The translations under genes and the position numbers were made by a program. From Desmodesmus armatus (taxonomy: Eukaryota > Chlorophyta > Chlorophyceae > Sphaeropleales > Scenedesmaceae), in the NCBI GenBank assembly GCA_007449985.2, contig VIIQ02000193.1, positions 112,015 to 176,014 on the forward strand: DNA of 64,000 nt. Direction: 5' to 3'. Under the pieces are notes generated by a model. It was not told the origin of the DNA. It saw only the letters and a program-made list of their open reading frames with translations, and did no database searches. Below are positions 13,024 through 23,727 of this stretch, one piece after another. Numbering within the stretch: position 1 is the stretch's first letter; every line of letters begins with the position of its first letter.

Positions 13024-13344
13024 ACTACTGCTGCTGCTGCTGCTGCCGCTTGTCCTCGCAGCTGTCACCGACAGCCGGCACTACTGAAGATCTGCCCCAA
13101 CGGCGCTCTGCGATTCACGCCATACACAGCTCGACGGGCGGACCAAGACTATAACCGACTTCACGGCGTGGATGAGCGCATGCGAATTGCAGACTTTGCG
13201 TGTGCACTCAATACGTATAAAGTTGTTTTACGAGGCTTCGGGCTTTTGGGGGCGAACGGCAGTAGGCGAACGGACAAGGATGGGATGCCGGGAAGCAGCA
13301 GTGCGGACGGTGTCGACAGTATTGCGGGCCGAACGGAGTTGTAA
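5135..13344 (+). CDS. M20 metallopeptidase, PM20D1 / carboxypeptidase S type
   Basis: Likely a zinc amidohydrolase that cleaves or forms N-acyl amino acids or cleaves small peptides, in the secretory pathway or vacuole. Exon 1 (5135-5464) opens with a basic then hydrophobic signal sequence (SLVSLVFLLLCLS). Main exons by splice phase: 6651-6767 (HTDVVP, first metal His at 6729), 7121-7194 (GRGAMDLK, bridging Asp at 7186), 7395-7515 (GHDEELTG, catalytic and metal Glu at 7488/7491), 8210-8361 (IIDEGSS, metal Asp at 8263), 9093-9261 (GGHSSMPP, dimerisation lid), about 10400-10489, 11455-11603 (RTTGAVTRVQAG, NFRLLPG) and 13062-13344 (TDSRHY, last metal His at 13079, then IHG-like LHGVDER). All five metal ligands are present. 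Two single-base frame breaks, in the C-run at 7132-7137 and at 13084, interrupt an otherwise good reading. The family is secure; the exact exon set between 9.3 and 13.0 kb is not. Confidence 0.85.
5603..6575 (+). repeat. Echo copies of the end of peptidase exon 1
   Basis: The exon 1 end, encoding (D)LWMRDAYSSVFDALDVEK, recurs in degraded form at about 5603, 5767, 5852, 6129, 6344 and 6546. Each copy is preceded by a G-run and several keep a GT donor after the Lys codon. They lie inside the first intron. Divergence varies, so they probably arose in more than one event. Confidence 0.8.
7695..8527 (+). repeat. Four copies of the exon with the fourth metal ligand
   Basis: Acceptors at 7694, 7883, 8043 and 8209 each open an exon in the same phase, reading ILADAERVQLEFIVDEG, AEVLAARGVQLEVIIVEG, ADTLAARGVQLEVIIDEG and ADILAARGVQLEVIIDEG. 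Only the fourth continues into NSPIALVATAEKVYVQIE with a good donor at 8361. A fifth copy of just that second half sits at 8461-8527. The second copy has Val where the metal-binding Asp should be. Confidence 0.85.
8899..9790 (+). repeat. Echo copies of the lid-domain exon
   Basis: The exon at 9093-9261 (YSKGGHSSMPP...LAGLAKLLP) is preceded by a truncated copy at 8899 (SSKGGHSSMPP). It is followed by copies of its 3' half at about 9343-9419, 9485-9536 and 9740-9786, all ending GLAKLLP and a GTAAGC or GTGAGC donor. G-runs separate the copies. Confidence 0.8.
9930..10440 (+). repeat. Tandem repeat, period about 134 bp, four copies
   Basis: A unit containing 'gatgtgcatgtgtgcagg', the start of an exon (cat ctggttggtgctgtg), a G-run and 'ggaggtgctct' repeats with anchors at 9970, 10101, 10234 and 10370. 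It is an exon start plus intron unit of the peptidase gene. The last copy leads into the reading that ends VRWLLAHLMTRVQAETAAM. Confidence 0.8.
10454..11151 (+). repeat. Five copies of the TRVQAETAAM exon end
   Basis: Short coding blocks reading (M/L)T(R/Q)xQAxTAAM or a degraded form occur at 10454, 10557, 10767, 11011 and 11119. Each is followed by GT and a purine-rich (GGGGAGAGA) intron. The block normally sits just before the RTTGAVT exon of the dimerisation domain. Confidence 0.75.
11925..12033 (+). repeat. Second copy of the dimerisation-domain exon
   Basis: Reads VVPQSATASLNFRLLPGHT and AVQLVDE, matching the exon at 11455-11603 (VLPQSATASLNFRLLPGHT). It lacks the RTTGAVT beginning and is preceded by (GT)n-G(n) instead of a normal acceptor, so it is probably a ghost exon. 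Confidence 0.75.
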
Positions 13345-13398
13345 CAGCGCAGACGTGATGTCATCGCCTCACCAGACCGCAAAGCTGCTGCCGACTGG

Positions 13399-13432
<34 letters not shown>

Positions 13433-14545
13433 ATTGAGCGCGCGGGCAAAGACGAAAAATAAAATGTGGTGTGTATGGTGGTGGGTGCGTGCTCACCCAT
13501 CACAGCATGGGGGAAGCCCTGCTGTTGCTGCTGCCCAATTGTGTGTGTGTGTGTGGGGGGGGGGGGGCTGTGCTGCAGTCATCTCATGTTGCCAGAGGTG
13601 GTGGCATCAACCGGGAACCACCAGCTTTGACATGCGCTCAGCTTTCAAGACTGGGTTAGCACACAGCAGGAGCAAGCATTCCACTGCCAGTGGTTGTACA
13701 GACAATGTGGGGAGTACCATCGACCCAGGCAGCAGGCGTATTGTATTGTGCGTGTGGGTGAGCGAACTTACAGGTGGTATACACAGCAGCTGCCAGCGGT
13801 GGCTTCACAGTGAGGCACATGAACGAGCTGCTGCATGTATGATGTCAATCAGAGAGATGCAAACAAAATCTGGGTGGCATATCATTTGCTCGTGTTCTGT
13901 GCCAGCTGGTAAGCCACTGCAAGAGCCGTTCAGCCAAAGCGTGCAGTTCAACTGCTGCAACTGAGTCAGTTGCAGCAGCACAGGCCAAGCTCCTTGGAAG
14001 GGGAACCGGAACTGCCGCATCATGAAGCATCTGCGATGTCACTCCCTGAGTAGCTCACACCTTCAAGGTTCCCGGCGTTTTCCACAACACTAGCTGCCGT
14101 TCATGAACTGATCAGTCCATGTACCAGTATCGATGTCTGCAAATTGGCGCCCTCTGCTCTCTTCAGTGAAAGTAATCACACATGTTGCTGACAGCTTTAA
14201 ATGTTGGTTGTTGATGCAGTGGTTGTTTGCCGCAGCAGGTCATCGACCAGCAGCTACAGGCTGTACAACTGTTGCAAATGGCAAGGGTCAAGCAACCCAA
14301 AACAAGCAGCCGGTCGTCATATAATGACGAACTTCAGCACCACGCGCCATCCAATCGACAGGAACACCCGAGCGTAACTTTTGGTGTGTCAGCTCGTATT
14401 ATCAATACCATGTACGCATGATGCACGGGTGACTTGACCTTCAGATAATATCTGTACATAAGCGATTGCGTTCCGTGTCATTCCAGCGCCCCTGTCTCGT
14501 CTTGCCAACCTGTCCTCACCCTTCCTAAGTTGAAGCTGATCCAAC
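13345..14545. other. Intergenic between the peptidase and cysteine-rich genes
   Basis: Contains a CTG run (13398-13430), a (GT)n-G(n) block near 13541-13567 and no splice-supported coding exon. The final part (14430-14545) should hold the promoter and 5' UTR of the gene starting at 14546. No clear TATA box was seen. Confidence 0.5.
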
Positions 14546-16834
14546 ATGACCACGACCGCAAAGATGCTGCTGCTGGCGGTGGCAGTCTGCTTGAGTGCTT
14601 CTCAGGCGTACGGTGAGTGACAAGAGCAGCAGACGTGTTGCTCCTGCTTTCCTGCAGGCATGCACAAGATGCAACAGTGGTGCAGCATGCTGCTGTGCAG
14701 CAGAAACCCGCTGCACATATGTTACCCGCCGAGCAGCTTTGTGTTCGGGTGATAGGGTGAAGGATCGTGGTAACGCATTTGTAGACGTGAGAGAGGGCAA
14801 CACGGTGCAAGTGACCCACAGCTGTAGGCAGCAGTCGGAGCAAGCAGTGGAGGTACCGGTGTGCTGAATGCACTGCAGGCACAACCTGCCTTAGTGCCTC
14901 AAGCAAAGCTGTAGAGAAGCTGCCAGCATGGCTGATCGCTACCTACTACAGCTGTCAGTATTATGCACACAGCTGAGCTGTGCACCTCTCAGCAATGGCA
15001 TGGTGTGCACTCACGCCGCTGCTGACACCCTGCCGTCTGCTGCTTCTGCTTCTTCCTCTTCTGCTGCTGCTGCTCCTGCTTCTGCTGCTGCTATTATGCC
15101 GCTGTTTGTACACTGTTGCTGGTATACCAGCGCAAGCCACCTTGACTGTTGGCAATGGCAAGGTGATTGACCTCACGCAGGTCTCCAACAACGCCAAGGG
15201 CAAGTGCTGCATGACAGCGCAGGAGGTGAGGGGGAGGGGCACTGCCTGGCTCGGCCTGCTGGGCTGCTGCTTGCTGATACAAGGATCCCCAATTTGGCGG
15301 AGCACACATGTGTGCAGTAGTTACATGCTGTACATAGGGGTACAGGTGTTGTTGAACAGGCCCTAGGGCAAGTGCTGCATGACAGCGCAGGAGGTGAAGG
15401 GGACTAGGCACGCCAGGCTATGCAGTGTGGCAACATTTTTGCGACTATCTCTGGTCATATTTCATGCTCTGCATGAGGGAAAGAAAGATGCGGATGTTCT
15501 TGGGTAGGGGGCAAGTGCTGCATGACAGCCGAGCATGTGGAGGGATAGGCAGGCTGCCTGCCGATAGAGGTTTCAACTCCAATTTATTGTTTAAACTATG
15601 AAAAAGTAAAATTAAGTATTGTTAAGATTATGGAAAAATGTTTGGATTTTGAAAAAAAACTTCAAGGATTGTGCGACATAGGAGCAAAGTGTGCAGATGT
15701 TGCTGATAGAGGACAAGTGCTGCATGACAGCCCAGGAGGTGAGTGGGCTAGGCACTGCCTGGCTCCCTCACCTCCTGCCGGGCTGCTTGCTAAGTTGACT
15801 ATTTCAAAGGGTGTAGACTATCATATGATGCTTGCATGCTCCAGGTGGGAGCAATAAGGGGGGGGGGGGTCATCAGGTCTGGCCATAAGAGTACTTCACA
15901 GCATGGTTGCTCGTGCCTCTGCTTCTGAATGCAGATTGGCGTTGGTCTGGAGAATGGAGACACTACTGTGGTGCGCATGGACAACTCGGGAGGCAGATAC
16001 TACGTGACTAATGACCCCAAGTGCGGCAACGCTTTCTCTTCGTCAGCCTACCCCACCACCTTCAGCTACGTCTACCTGTGCGGGCAGTGCAAGGGCGGCA
16101 ACTGTGTGAAGGCGGACGGAGGTGAGAGGCTCTAGACTGCTGCTGCGGCTGCGGCTGCTGCTGCCGCTGCTGCTGCTCTGGTGACGTCGACGTCGCAGCG
16201 GCGGCTGTTGTTCCTGTTGCTGCCGCTGCTGCGCCTGCTGTTGCGGCAGCAGCGGTGACGGCGACTGTGTAAAGGGAGATGACCACCAGAGGCTCTGGAC
16301 TCCTGCTGCTGCTGCGCTGCTGCTGCTGCTGGTGGGTGGTTTTGTGTAGCGTGTCACAGCTGCTGCTGCTGCTGCGGTGGTGGTGTTTGTCTAGCGTGCC
16401 ACAGAAAATGCGGCTGCGGCTGCGGCAGCCGTTGCTGCTACTTGCTAAGTGCCTTCTTCTCACATAACCTTCTTACTTTGCTGCAGATATATGCATTATT
16501 GTCCCCCGCCCTCTGGCTTTGCTCTTTCACACCCACAGGCCTGCCCCACTGGCGGCAGTTGTGTGACGCGGCCGTGTACTACAGTGTGACAAGTGATGGT
16601 CAAACTTAACGTGACTATGGTGCCTGTTTTGACTCCAGGCGACTCAACAATCAGCGGTTGATGTACTCCTCCCTCCTCAAGCTGCCGATGTCCCCACCCC
16701 CCTGGGGTCTGCTCCCTCTCTGTCTCTCACCTGCCCCTAGGCAAGACCTTGTACCTGCTGGTGGCAGCTGTGTCAACCCTCAGGCAGCTACGACTTCAGC
16801 AAGCAGTGCATCGCCTCTATCCTTACGCTGCCGA

Positions 16835-16873
<39 letters not shown>

Positions 16874-17230
16874 CCGCAGGGATGACACCCCCCCCCCCCC
16901 AAGGCAAGACCTTGTGCCTGCTGGTGGCAGCTGTGTGACCTCATTAGACTCCTACGACAACAGTAAGAAGTGCATCACCTCTATCCTCATGCTGCCGACC
17001 CCCCCCCACACACACACACCCAGCACACCCCCCCCCCTTTCCCTGTGCTGCCCTCTACGCCCCCCCCCAAAACAGGCAAGACCATCGTGCCTGCTGGTGG
17101 CAGCTGTGTTACCTCTTCAGGCGCCTACGACAACAGCAAGAAGTGCATCGCCTCTGCCCCAATTTGCATGAGCCCAGGGTCTGGCAAGTGCGTCACTTTC
17201 GAAGAGGCAAACCCCACGAGCGGCCGCTAA
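14546..17230 (+). CDS. Secreted cysteine-rich protein, 167 residues, four exons
   Basis: Exons 14546-14612, 15131-15225, 15935-16121 and 17076-17230 have consensus splice sites and phases 1, 0, 1. Together they give 504 nt, 167 codons plus TAA. Residues 1-22 form a signal peptide (KMLLLAVAVCLSASQAYA). The mature part has ten Cys, in KCCMTAQE, PKCGNAF, YLCGQCKGGNCVK, GGSCVTS, KKCIAS, APICMS and GKCVTFEE. I do not recognise the family. An extracellular-matrix, cell-wall or secreted role is inference from the signal peptide and Cys content. The last exon's GKTIVPAGGSC motif recurs in the - strand gene at 62.8-63.9 kb. Start chosen as the Met directly before the hydrophobic core. Confidence 0.75.
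15362..16990 (+). repeat. Ghost exons inside the cysteine-rich gene
   Basis: The end of exon 2 (GKCCMTAQE plus donor) is repeated in intron 2 at about 15367, 15510 and 15713. The start of exon 4 (GKTxVPAGGSC) is repeated in intron 3 at about 16540, 16740 and 16911. The exon 4 ghosts have one-base shifts, so only the copy at 17076 reads through to a stop in phase. Confidence 0.8.
16835..16872. repeat. Long C-run
   Basis: An almost pure C homopolymer of more than 30 bases lies in intron 3 of the cysteine-rich gene. It is prone to length error in any assembly and has G-quadruplex potential on the - strand. Confidence 0.9.
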
Positions 17231-18444
17231 ACGCCACAGGCGTGGACTGCAAAACGTTAACCTGAAAGAGCCTTGGCCGTTAAAACCTACAGAGGAAGCG
17301 TCCGCTAAACCCCAGGGAGGTGGTACTACAGATTCCAGGGTGTTGACAGCATGGGGGCTTGGGTACAGGCGGCAGAAAGAGGATGAAAGACAACGAATGA
17401 GGAGCTGTATTTTTGACCTTAGTCCGGAATGAACATGGTGTGGCATTGGGTGGTCATACTGTCGTATTTGTTGGGTGGTGGCATACTGTGGCATTTCAAG
17501 TTGAACACCTTGTAGTGGCTTGCTTCCACAAAGCTACCACAATGTATGACGTCAGTGAGTGATGTGATGCTGCTGCTTTTGGCACAGTCGTGGCTCGCGT
17601 GTGCATGTACACACATGAAGAGTGTGCACATGGTTTTGCTACACAGCAGCATATTGATGATGCACACGCTTTGAGATTGCCGGATCGTACTTAGTCTGCA
17701 CTTACCACACCATCAAATGGTGTTTGCAAGTGTGCATGCCCTGAACCTTGCAATATTTGAAAGTGTTGGGCCAGAAAGTGTTTGGGCCACGCCAGGTGTA
17801 CATGTTTGTGCACAGGTGTGCGTGCACATGGCAGAATTTACAACAATAGAACACGTGCACGACTGTCAATGCGGTTTGATGATCAACCTCCAAGACCACA
17901 TTCAACTGAACTTCCCTACTGAGCAGTAAACACATCAGAAACAATCCAGGCCCCACCAACACGGACACACACTCATTAGCGCCTTTGCTCTTTGAGACTC
18001 TCAAAGGTGACCAGCCATGCCCAAAACCCCCAAAAATTGCCCAGCAGAATCCCCACAGCCCCAGGACATCAGTACCCGCAACCACAACTGTTTGTGGGTT
18101 CAAACCTCGCTCTTTCTATCCAACACTGAATGCCTTGTGACAAGCGTGGAAACATAAATTATTCCATAATAATGAAGTTCACTACCGCTGCACCAGCGTG
18201 CCTTTATGCCTGCCGAAGCCACACCACTACCCACCCACATGTTGGATGTAACCCCCGCTCCCGCTCCCAGCACAAACAATTAATGGTCAATCAACCCAGC
18301 TGGTTACTCAACCAATCAGAAACCAGTTCAAACCAGCTCATCAACACGCCAAACCCAACTCAAGCTTACTCATCAGACTCAGCACCAATTCAAAACCTTT
18401 CAAACCCAATTCAAAATGATTCAACTAACTCAGCCCCATCTTCC
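17231..18444. other. Intergenic between convergent genes; nothing supported
   Basis: This stretch lies between the 3' ends of the + strand cysteine-rich gene and the - strand transporter gene. Open frames (17717, 18130 +; 17702-18103 -) lack splice sites and motifs. The sequence around 18230-18530 is A/C-rich and unlike the neighbours. Confidence 0.5.
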
Positions 18445-19582
18445 TCAATGCTTGCCAAACCCATCCACCATCCTCCTAGCTCTCACTCCAGCCAACACAG
18501 CAGCACCAACAACCCTAAACCGCCGCCAGGCCACCCTGTGCCCTGTACTGATCCCCAGCGTGCTTTTGAGCACCGCCCACTTGCTGTAGCTGGGTGTCTT
18601 GCCCTCTGCGGTTTCCTGATCGTCTTGTTGTTTGTGACCCATGTTGTAGAGGTAGGCGCCTGCATCAAACAAGTAGATGAACATAGCACTAGCGGTTAGT
18701 GATGTGGTTGGTATGAGAGGGAGGTGGCATGTCTCCTGGTCCTCCTGCTGCTTGTGGCCTCAATTGTAGAGGTTTGCGCATGTGTCATCAAAAAAGTGGA
18801 GGCCATGAGTCTGTTGGATGATGTCTGGTTGTAGGTGTACAATATACCACCGATGGGGTTCGCGGTGTATCTCCAACAAAAAGCGACAGCCCGCTCAAGT
18901 CCGGTAGGCATCGCCATAGATGTGTGGCAGCTGTGTCTACGTGTGGCAATTTCTCCCATGGGTGCCCCCCCCCTCACAACCACTTTGGGGAGGAACGTAC
19001 GGTACGCACCTGCTGCAAAGATAGCAAAGCCTGTGGCCTGCATCCAGCTCCAATTGTCCCACGGCTCACCAACACTGCCACCACCAACGTGGGTGTAGTA
19101 CAGGCAAGGGCGGCCTGTGGGGGTGGGAGGGAAGACGTAGGTAGTCCTTGTGTCAATAGTACAAGTGCAAAAAAGGTCGTAACCATGCCACTAAAGCAGT
19201 GTGCCACAAATGGGGTTGACCCCGGGGGGGGGGGGGGGGTAGAGCAGGGTTATGCCCGTCAAGCACAGAGGCTGCCGCCCCCCCTCCCAGGGCACCCTTT
19301 GAATTGATGGCAAGTCACCTGTCAATACATCCACACAATCAACCAACAAGTCAATGCTACCCATGTAGTTATGAAGCTCAATGCTCCACACATTCATTGA
19401 CGCTCACCAGCCAGAGAGCAGTGTCCGTGCATTCTCCAGGACCACCCTGGCTGCTGCTCCCACACTGTCAGTGACGTACATGCCAAATATGTGTACAGCA
19501 GCACAGCAAAGGTGCTTACACCCAGGGCACCTGCAAGGGCAGAGAGAACCATTGAGTGAGTGATTAGGACAGGACATCATGA

Positions 19583-19616
<34 letters not shown>

Positions 19617-21471
19617 AGGTGCTTACGCCCAGGGCACCTGCAGGCGGCACCCAGGACCCTTGAGTGAGTGAAAATCTCAAGACATCAGCACAAATTGATG
19701 GACAGCCTAGGACTTTTATCATGTTGGTGGGTCAGGCTTGGTGGGTCAGGCTCTAGGCACACCGAGCCTGCCACCCGCTATGAGACAACAGCCTGAGGCC
19801 GGCATCGGTGTGGTGAATATGTTCTCCCAGAGACCTGGCCTGGTTGATAATGCCCCCACCCACCTGCAATCGCGCCTGATTGCTGCACCATGCACCAGCT
19901 GCCGCGTGTGTCCTCAGCTAACCCGCTGCCATCACTGCAGCGCCCAGTGAGGGTCTGCAGCAGCGGTAGTGCTGCACCAAACATGACGAGGCTGCCTATC
20001 AGTCCCTCCCAGCCCACCACCAGCAGGGGCTGCATGGACAGGTCACTCATGAGGTGGTCCTCAACTGTCACCTGACCGGCTTGGATGGCCTGTGTGTGTG
20101 TGTGTGTGGGGGGGGGGGGTTGTAAGAGGCCCGGGGGGGGGGGGGGGGGTGTTGGCAGAAAGACTCTCTGCAATGTGTGAGGAGCAGGGGACAGGGGTTG
20201 CAGGGTGAATTGTGAGGCTCTGCAGCAGCGGCAGTGCTGCACGAAACATCACCAGGCTGCCTATCAATCCCTCCCAGCCCACCACCAGCAGGGGCTGCAT
20301 GGACAGGTCACTCATGAGGTGGTCCTCAACTGTAACTTGGCCGGCTTGGATCGCCTGTGTTTGTTTGTGTGTTTGCGGGGGGGGGGGGGGGGGGTAGAGG
20401 AAGGGGTGAACACCGCAATTGTGTTGGGAGGTATGTGCTACACTCTTAGAGTGAAGTTGCGCTTGGGGGTTGTGCACAACCGTGTGGCACCGGTCACGCA
20501 AGAGTAGGTCCTCCCTTGTCATGCAGCGTGCTTGAAACCTGGGAGCGGGGGGTGGGGGTGGAAGTGGGGGGCGCTGGCACCATGGGGGAACCAAGGGGGG
20601 TGGGTGGGTGCAGCCGTCTTTGCATCACCACCAGCCGCTACACCACCACCACCACCACCACCATCACCACCTCCCGCTGGCAGAAGCCCAGCTACGCAAA
20701 TGTGTAAAAATACTAATTTATGATTTGATTTACATATGCCTTTTTCTCATTAAAATAATACTTGTAACTTCCGTTTCTACACAAAAGAAAAATATGCACA
20801 GTGGAGCTCATAGCGCAAAGCTAGCACAGCGCACCTGTGACAGCAGAATGAGCCCCATGCCCAGTGCAGCCTTCTTCGCGTCACCACCAGCAGCGCCCTC
20901 ATCACTACCACCACCACCATCAGCCCTTATCTGAACCACAGCTGGCATGCTGTTGAGGTTGCTGCCGCTTGTTGCCTCAACGCCGCTGGAGTCGCCTGCG
21001 AGCATTCGGGAGGCTCCAACACACACGATGCCGGCCTGTACAGGCAGTACATGCATGCAGGCAGCACTGCAAGTTGGAGAGGCCTGTCTTTCAGTGTTTG
21101 CCTGCCGTCCTTGACCTATTTGTGAGACTGGTGGTTGCAGGAAACTGGAACTCACACCACTGTAGCCTGTAGCTAGTGCCTTTCTACTGTGTACTACCCG
21201 GTGCTGTGCGCCGCTGTGGATGACGGCCAGGCAGTTATGGACGACTTACTGGTCAACACAAGAGAAGTACAGTAACCTACGCAAGACACAATATGTTGTT
21301 ACCTGTCCATGTTCCAAACTGGGAGCCCCCCACTGCGGCTGTTGCCCTCACCATGCAGAGTGCCACCCCACTGTAGTGCCACTTGTTGAGGGGTCTGTGC
21401 AGGAACACCACCGCAAACAGGGCCGCAAATATCATCTCGGCACCCCGCAAGATCTGGAACACTGCAGCAGC

Positions 21472-21505
<34 letters not shown>

Positions 21506-22212
21506 GCAGCTCCAGGGATACAACACTCTAGGGTGTTGACGATCCGCAGTTCGCCCTGGCATATTCTAAGCTGGGGGTAGGTGTGTTTTGGTTTGCGCAA
21601 GGAATCCGCTGGGCACATGAACATGAACATGAACATACCGATCCTCCATGTTCATGGCTCACCTGATGCTGCCACATACAGCAGGCCAACGTTCATGAGC
21701 GTCGTCGCTGCCAGGTCAAACCCCGTCGGCACACACAGCAGCAGCGTCTGACGGAACATCGACGGATCCTCCCTCCCCCTCCCCCTCCTGCTACTGCTGC
21801 TGCTATCAATGACATGGCCATCCCGCTGCTGCTGCTGCTGACGCCGGCGGGTGTACCCAGTGCCGATTTCCCGGGCGCGAGAGGACGACAGTAGCGGCTC
21901 GTGCAGATCTACATCGCTGCTGTGGTCGTGTTGGACATCGATTTGGTCCCCAAAGTCTGCAGCTGTGTGAGAGACCAGCACACGTGCAGTGGTGTCCCTC
22001 ACAATTGTGTGAGCGTGTTGTGCTGCCATTCCTGCGGGACCAGCAGCAGCCAGGAGGGATGAGAGGGCTGCTGCCTCCTCGACTGCTGCTGTTGCAGCTG
22101 TAGGCGATGCCGGCTGCTGCTGCTGCTGCTGAGGTGACTCAATGTCTCCAGTATCGTCAGCACCACAGCCCGCTGGTGGGGCGGCACTGCTGTTGCGTGT
22201 GGCTTTATCCCC

Positions 22213-22245
<33 letters not shown>

Positions 22246-23272
22246 GTGTTTGTTGTGCTGCTGCCAGCGGTTTTGTGCCCAGGATATGGGTAGGCAGAGG
22301 GCCATGGCTAGGAACATGAGGGCCGTCTGTAGCCATGGCTTTTCAAACGGCTTCACAGTGCCACTGCAGTCCGGGGCTGTCAGTTGGTACACTGTGTGGC
22401 AGGAAAAGAGGCAGCAGCAGCAACAGGGGTGGGGGTGTGAACACGTAGGCTAATGAGCTGGTGGTGCCGTGCTGCTGCAGTCTGGGGAATGCCACGTGTA
22501 CAGTATGGAATGCCACGTGTACAGAATGGAATGCAGCAGCAGAGGTGGGGGGGGGGGGTACTACCTTTAGTAAGAGGTGCTGTAGCACGCTGGCGCTGGC
22601 TATGGCTATGGCTATGGCTATGGCTAGGAACACGTTTGCTGTCTGCAGCCATAGATTCACACCGCCACTGCAGTCTGAGGCTGTCTGCTGGTACACTGTG
22701 TGGGAGGCAACGAGGCAGCACTTGGCAAGGGTGGGAAGGGGTGGGGGTGGGGGGTGGGGGTGGGGTGCATTGTGGGGAAGGGGGTCCCTGGTTGGCTAGA
22801 CGCATTGCAGCCTTGAATGGAACGGTCACGTTGCAACTGTCTTGGCTGCAGTCTGGGGCTTGCAGCTAATACACTGAGGATGACAGCAGGGGTGGGTGGG
22901 CGAGGGGAAGGGGGAGGGGGGAAAAGAGGGAGAGGGGGGGGGGGGTCAACTGTGGTTGACTTGCATCGCGGACCTGTCAAGGCAATTCATGGATTGATTC
23001 AAAGACTGGAAGTATACGGAAGCAGCAGTTGCTGCTGCTGCCCTGAGGGGTGAGTAGGGGGTGGGTGACTGAGGGAGCATGCATGTGGGAGAAAAGGGCC
23101 CTGGTGGACTTGCAAGAGCGAGGTTTGAATGGACGTGTCACATTAAGGTCTGTATTGCTGGCATTTGTCTGTGTGCAAGGTGGGACTTGCCTGTTTTGGA
23201 GAGCAGCGCATTGATTGCCCCACACACCACCAGGAAGATGGCACTACTGTTCTTGGCGAATGCTGCCATCAT
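18445..23272 (-). CDS. SLC35F6-like drug/metabolite transporter family membrane protein
   Basis: A multi-pass membrane carrier of the nucleotide-sugar/DMT type; the substrate cannot be told from sequence. Exons on the - strand: 23272-23191 (AIFLVVCGAINALLSKT; GC donor), 22391-21663 (VYQLTAPDCSG, LQTALMFLAMALCLPISWAQ, a long Gln/Ser-rich insert, then TGFDLAATTLMNVGLLYVAAS), 21461-21352 (FQILRGAEMIFAALFAVVFL), 21035-20835 (GIVCVGASRML, a Gly/Ser loop, LGMGLILLSQ), 20354 or 20089 (VEDHLMSDLSMQPLLVVGWEG), about 19530-19404 (GMYVTDSVGAAARVVLENARTL), about 19040-18990 (ATGFAIFAAG) and 18659-18445 (GAYLYNMGHKQQ to stop). Phases join cleanly through 20835. FQ(M/I)LRGA, PLLVVGWEG and the RxVL(D/E)xxRT signature are typical of SLC35F6. 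The glutamine-rich cytoplasmic loop is unusually long. Confidence 0.8.
18720..18812 (-). pseudogene. Degraded copy of the transporter's last exon
   Basis: Translates piecewise as ANLYN-stop-GHKQQEDQET, matching GAYLYNMGHKQQDDQET of the exon at 18659-18445. It contains an in-frame stop. It lies just upstream of the used exon in the gene's own direction. Confidence 0.7.
19945..20354 (-). repeat. Duplicated PLLVVGWEG exon of the transporter
   Basis: Two nearly identical exons start (in - strand sense) at 20354 and 20089. Both follow an ACACAG acceptor and both read AIQAGQVTVEDHLMSDLSMQ. They differ near their 3' ends (MFRAALPLLQSL versus MFGAALPLLQTL). Both are in the phase needed after the exon ending at 20835, so either could be used. 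Confidence 0.85.
22365..22876 (-). repeat. Extra copies of the second transporter exon start
   Basis: Besides the used exon (VYQLTAPDCSG at 22391), a copy at about 22696 reads VYQQTASDCSGG then LWLQTANVFLA. A second copy at about 22876 reads APDCSQDSCNVTVPF but has TAG where VYQ should continue. A (CTATGG)n micro-repeat at 22597-22626 lies in the middle copy. Confidence 0.75.
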
Positions 23273-23727
23273 GGCACGTCGTGCTGCGATCAAGTTTCTG
23301 ACGAAAGTTCTGTCACATTTGATCCTCTCCGATGGTGGCCCTTCGTCCTGAGTGATGCGTCATTGCCTTGGAAGCGCAGGGAGGTGTGACGTCACAGAAC
23401 CGTCGTGTGGAAGAACCGTCGTGTGGAAAAATGCTCACTGTGATCAAACAGCTGCTCTGTGTCCTGGTTGATCCTGTTGGCAAGCAAATTTGGGTGCTGT
23501 TGGCCCCCAGCTGGCAAATTCTTTCAAACCTTTAGGAGCGTGGTTTTCCTGGCTCAACACCTTGATCTGAGGGCCACCTGCAATACTATATCCTGCTGCA
23601 TCAAGCATCCTCGAATATCAGCTGCTGTGCCTACGTCTCGCAGGCATCGCATAGGTCTTGAGTCAGCAGCCAGCACTGCGCTCCTGAGGCTCACAAAACA
23701 CGTGGCCGTGCTTTCAAAGTGTCGGCC
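23273..23727. other. Divergent promoter interval
   Basis: The - strand transporter and the + strand SAP-domain gene start about 455 bp apart and point away from each other, so both promoters are expected here. No canonical TATA box was recognised. A direct repeat 'gaaccgtcgtgtgga' occurs at about 23397 and 23412. Confidence 0.5.

Noticed and set aside
16062..16463. - strand Ser/Gln-rich frame of 133 codons
   Set aside because: Antisense of exon 3 and a CTG-rich intron of the cysteine-rich gene.
18130..18699. 189-codon + strand frame
   Set aside because: Asn/Ser/Pro low complexity, and its 3' part is antisense to the transporter's last exon.
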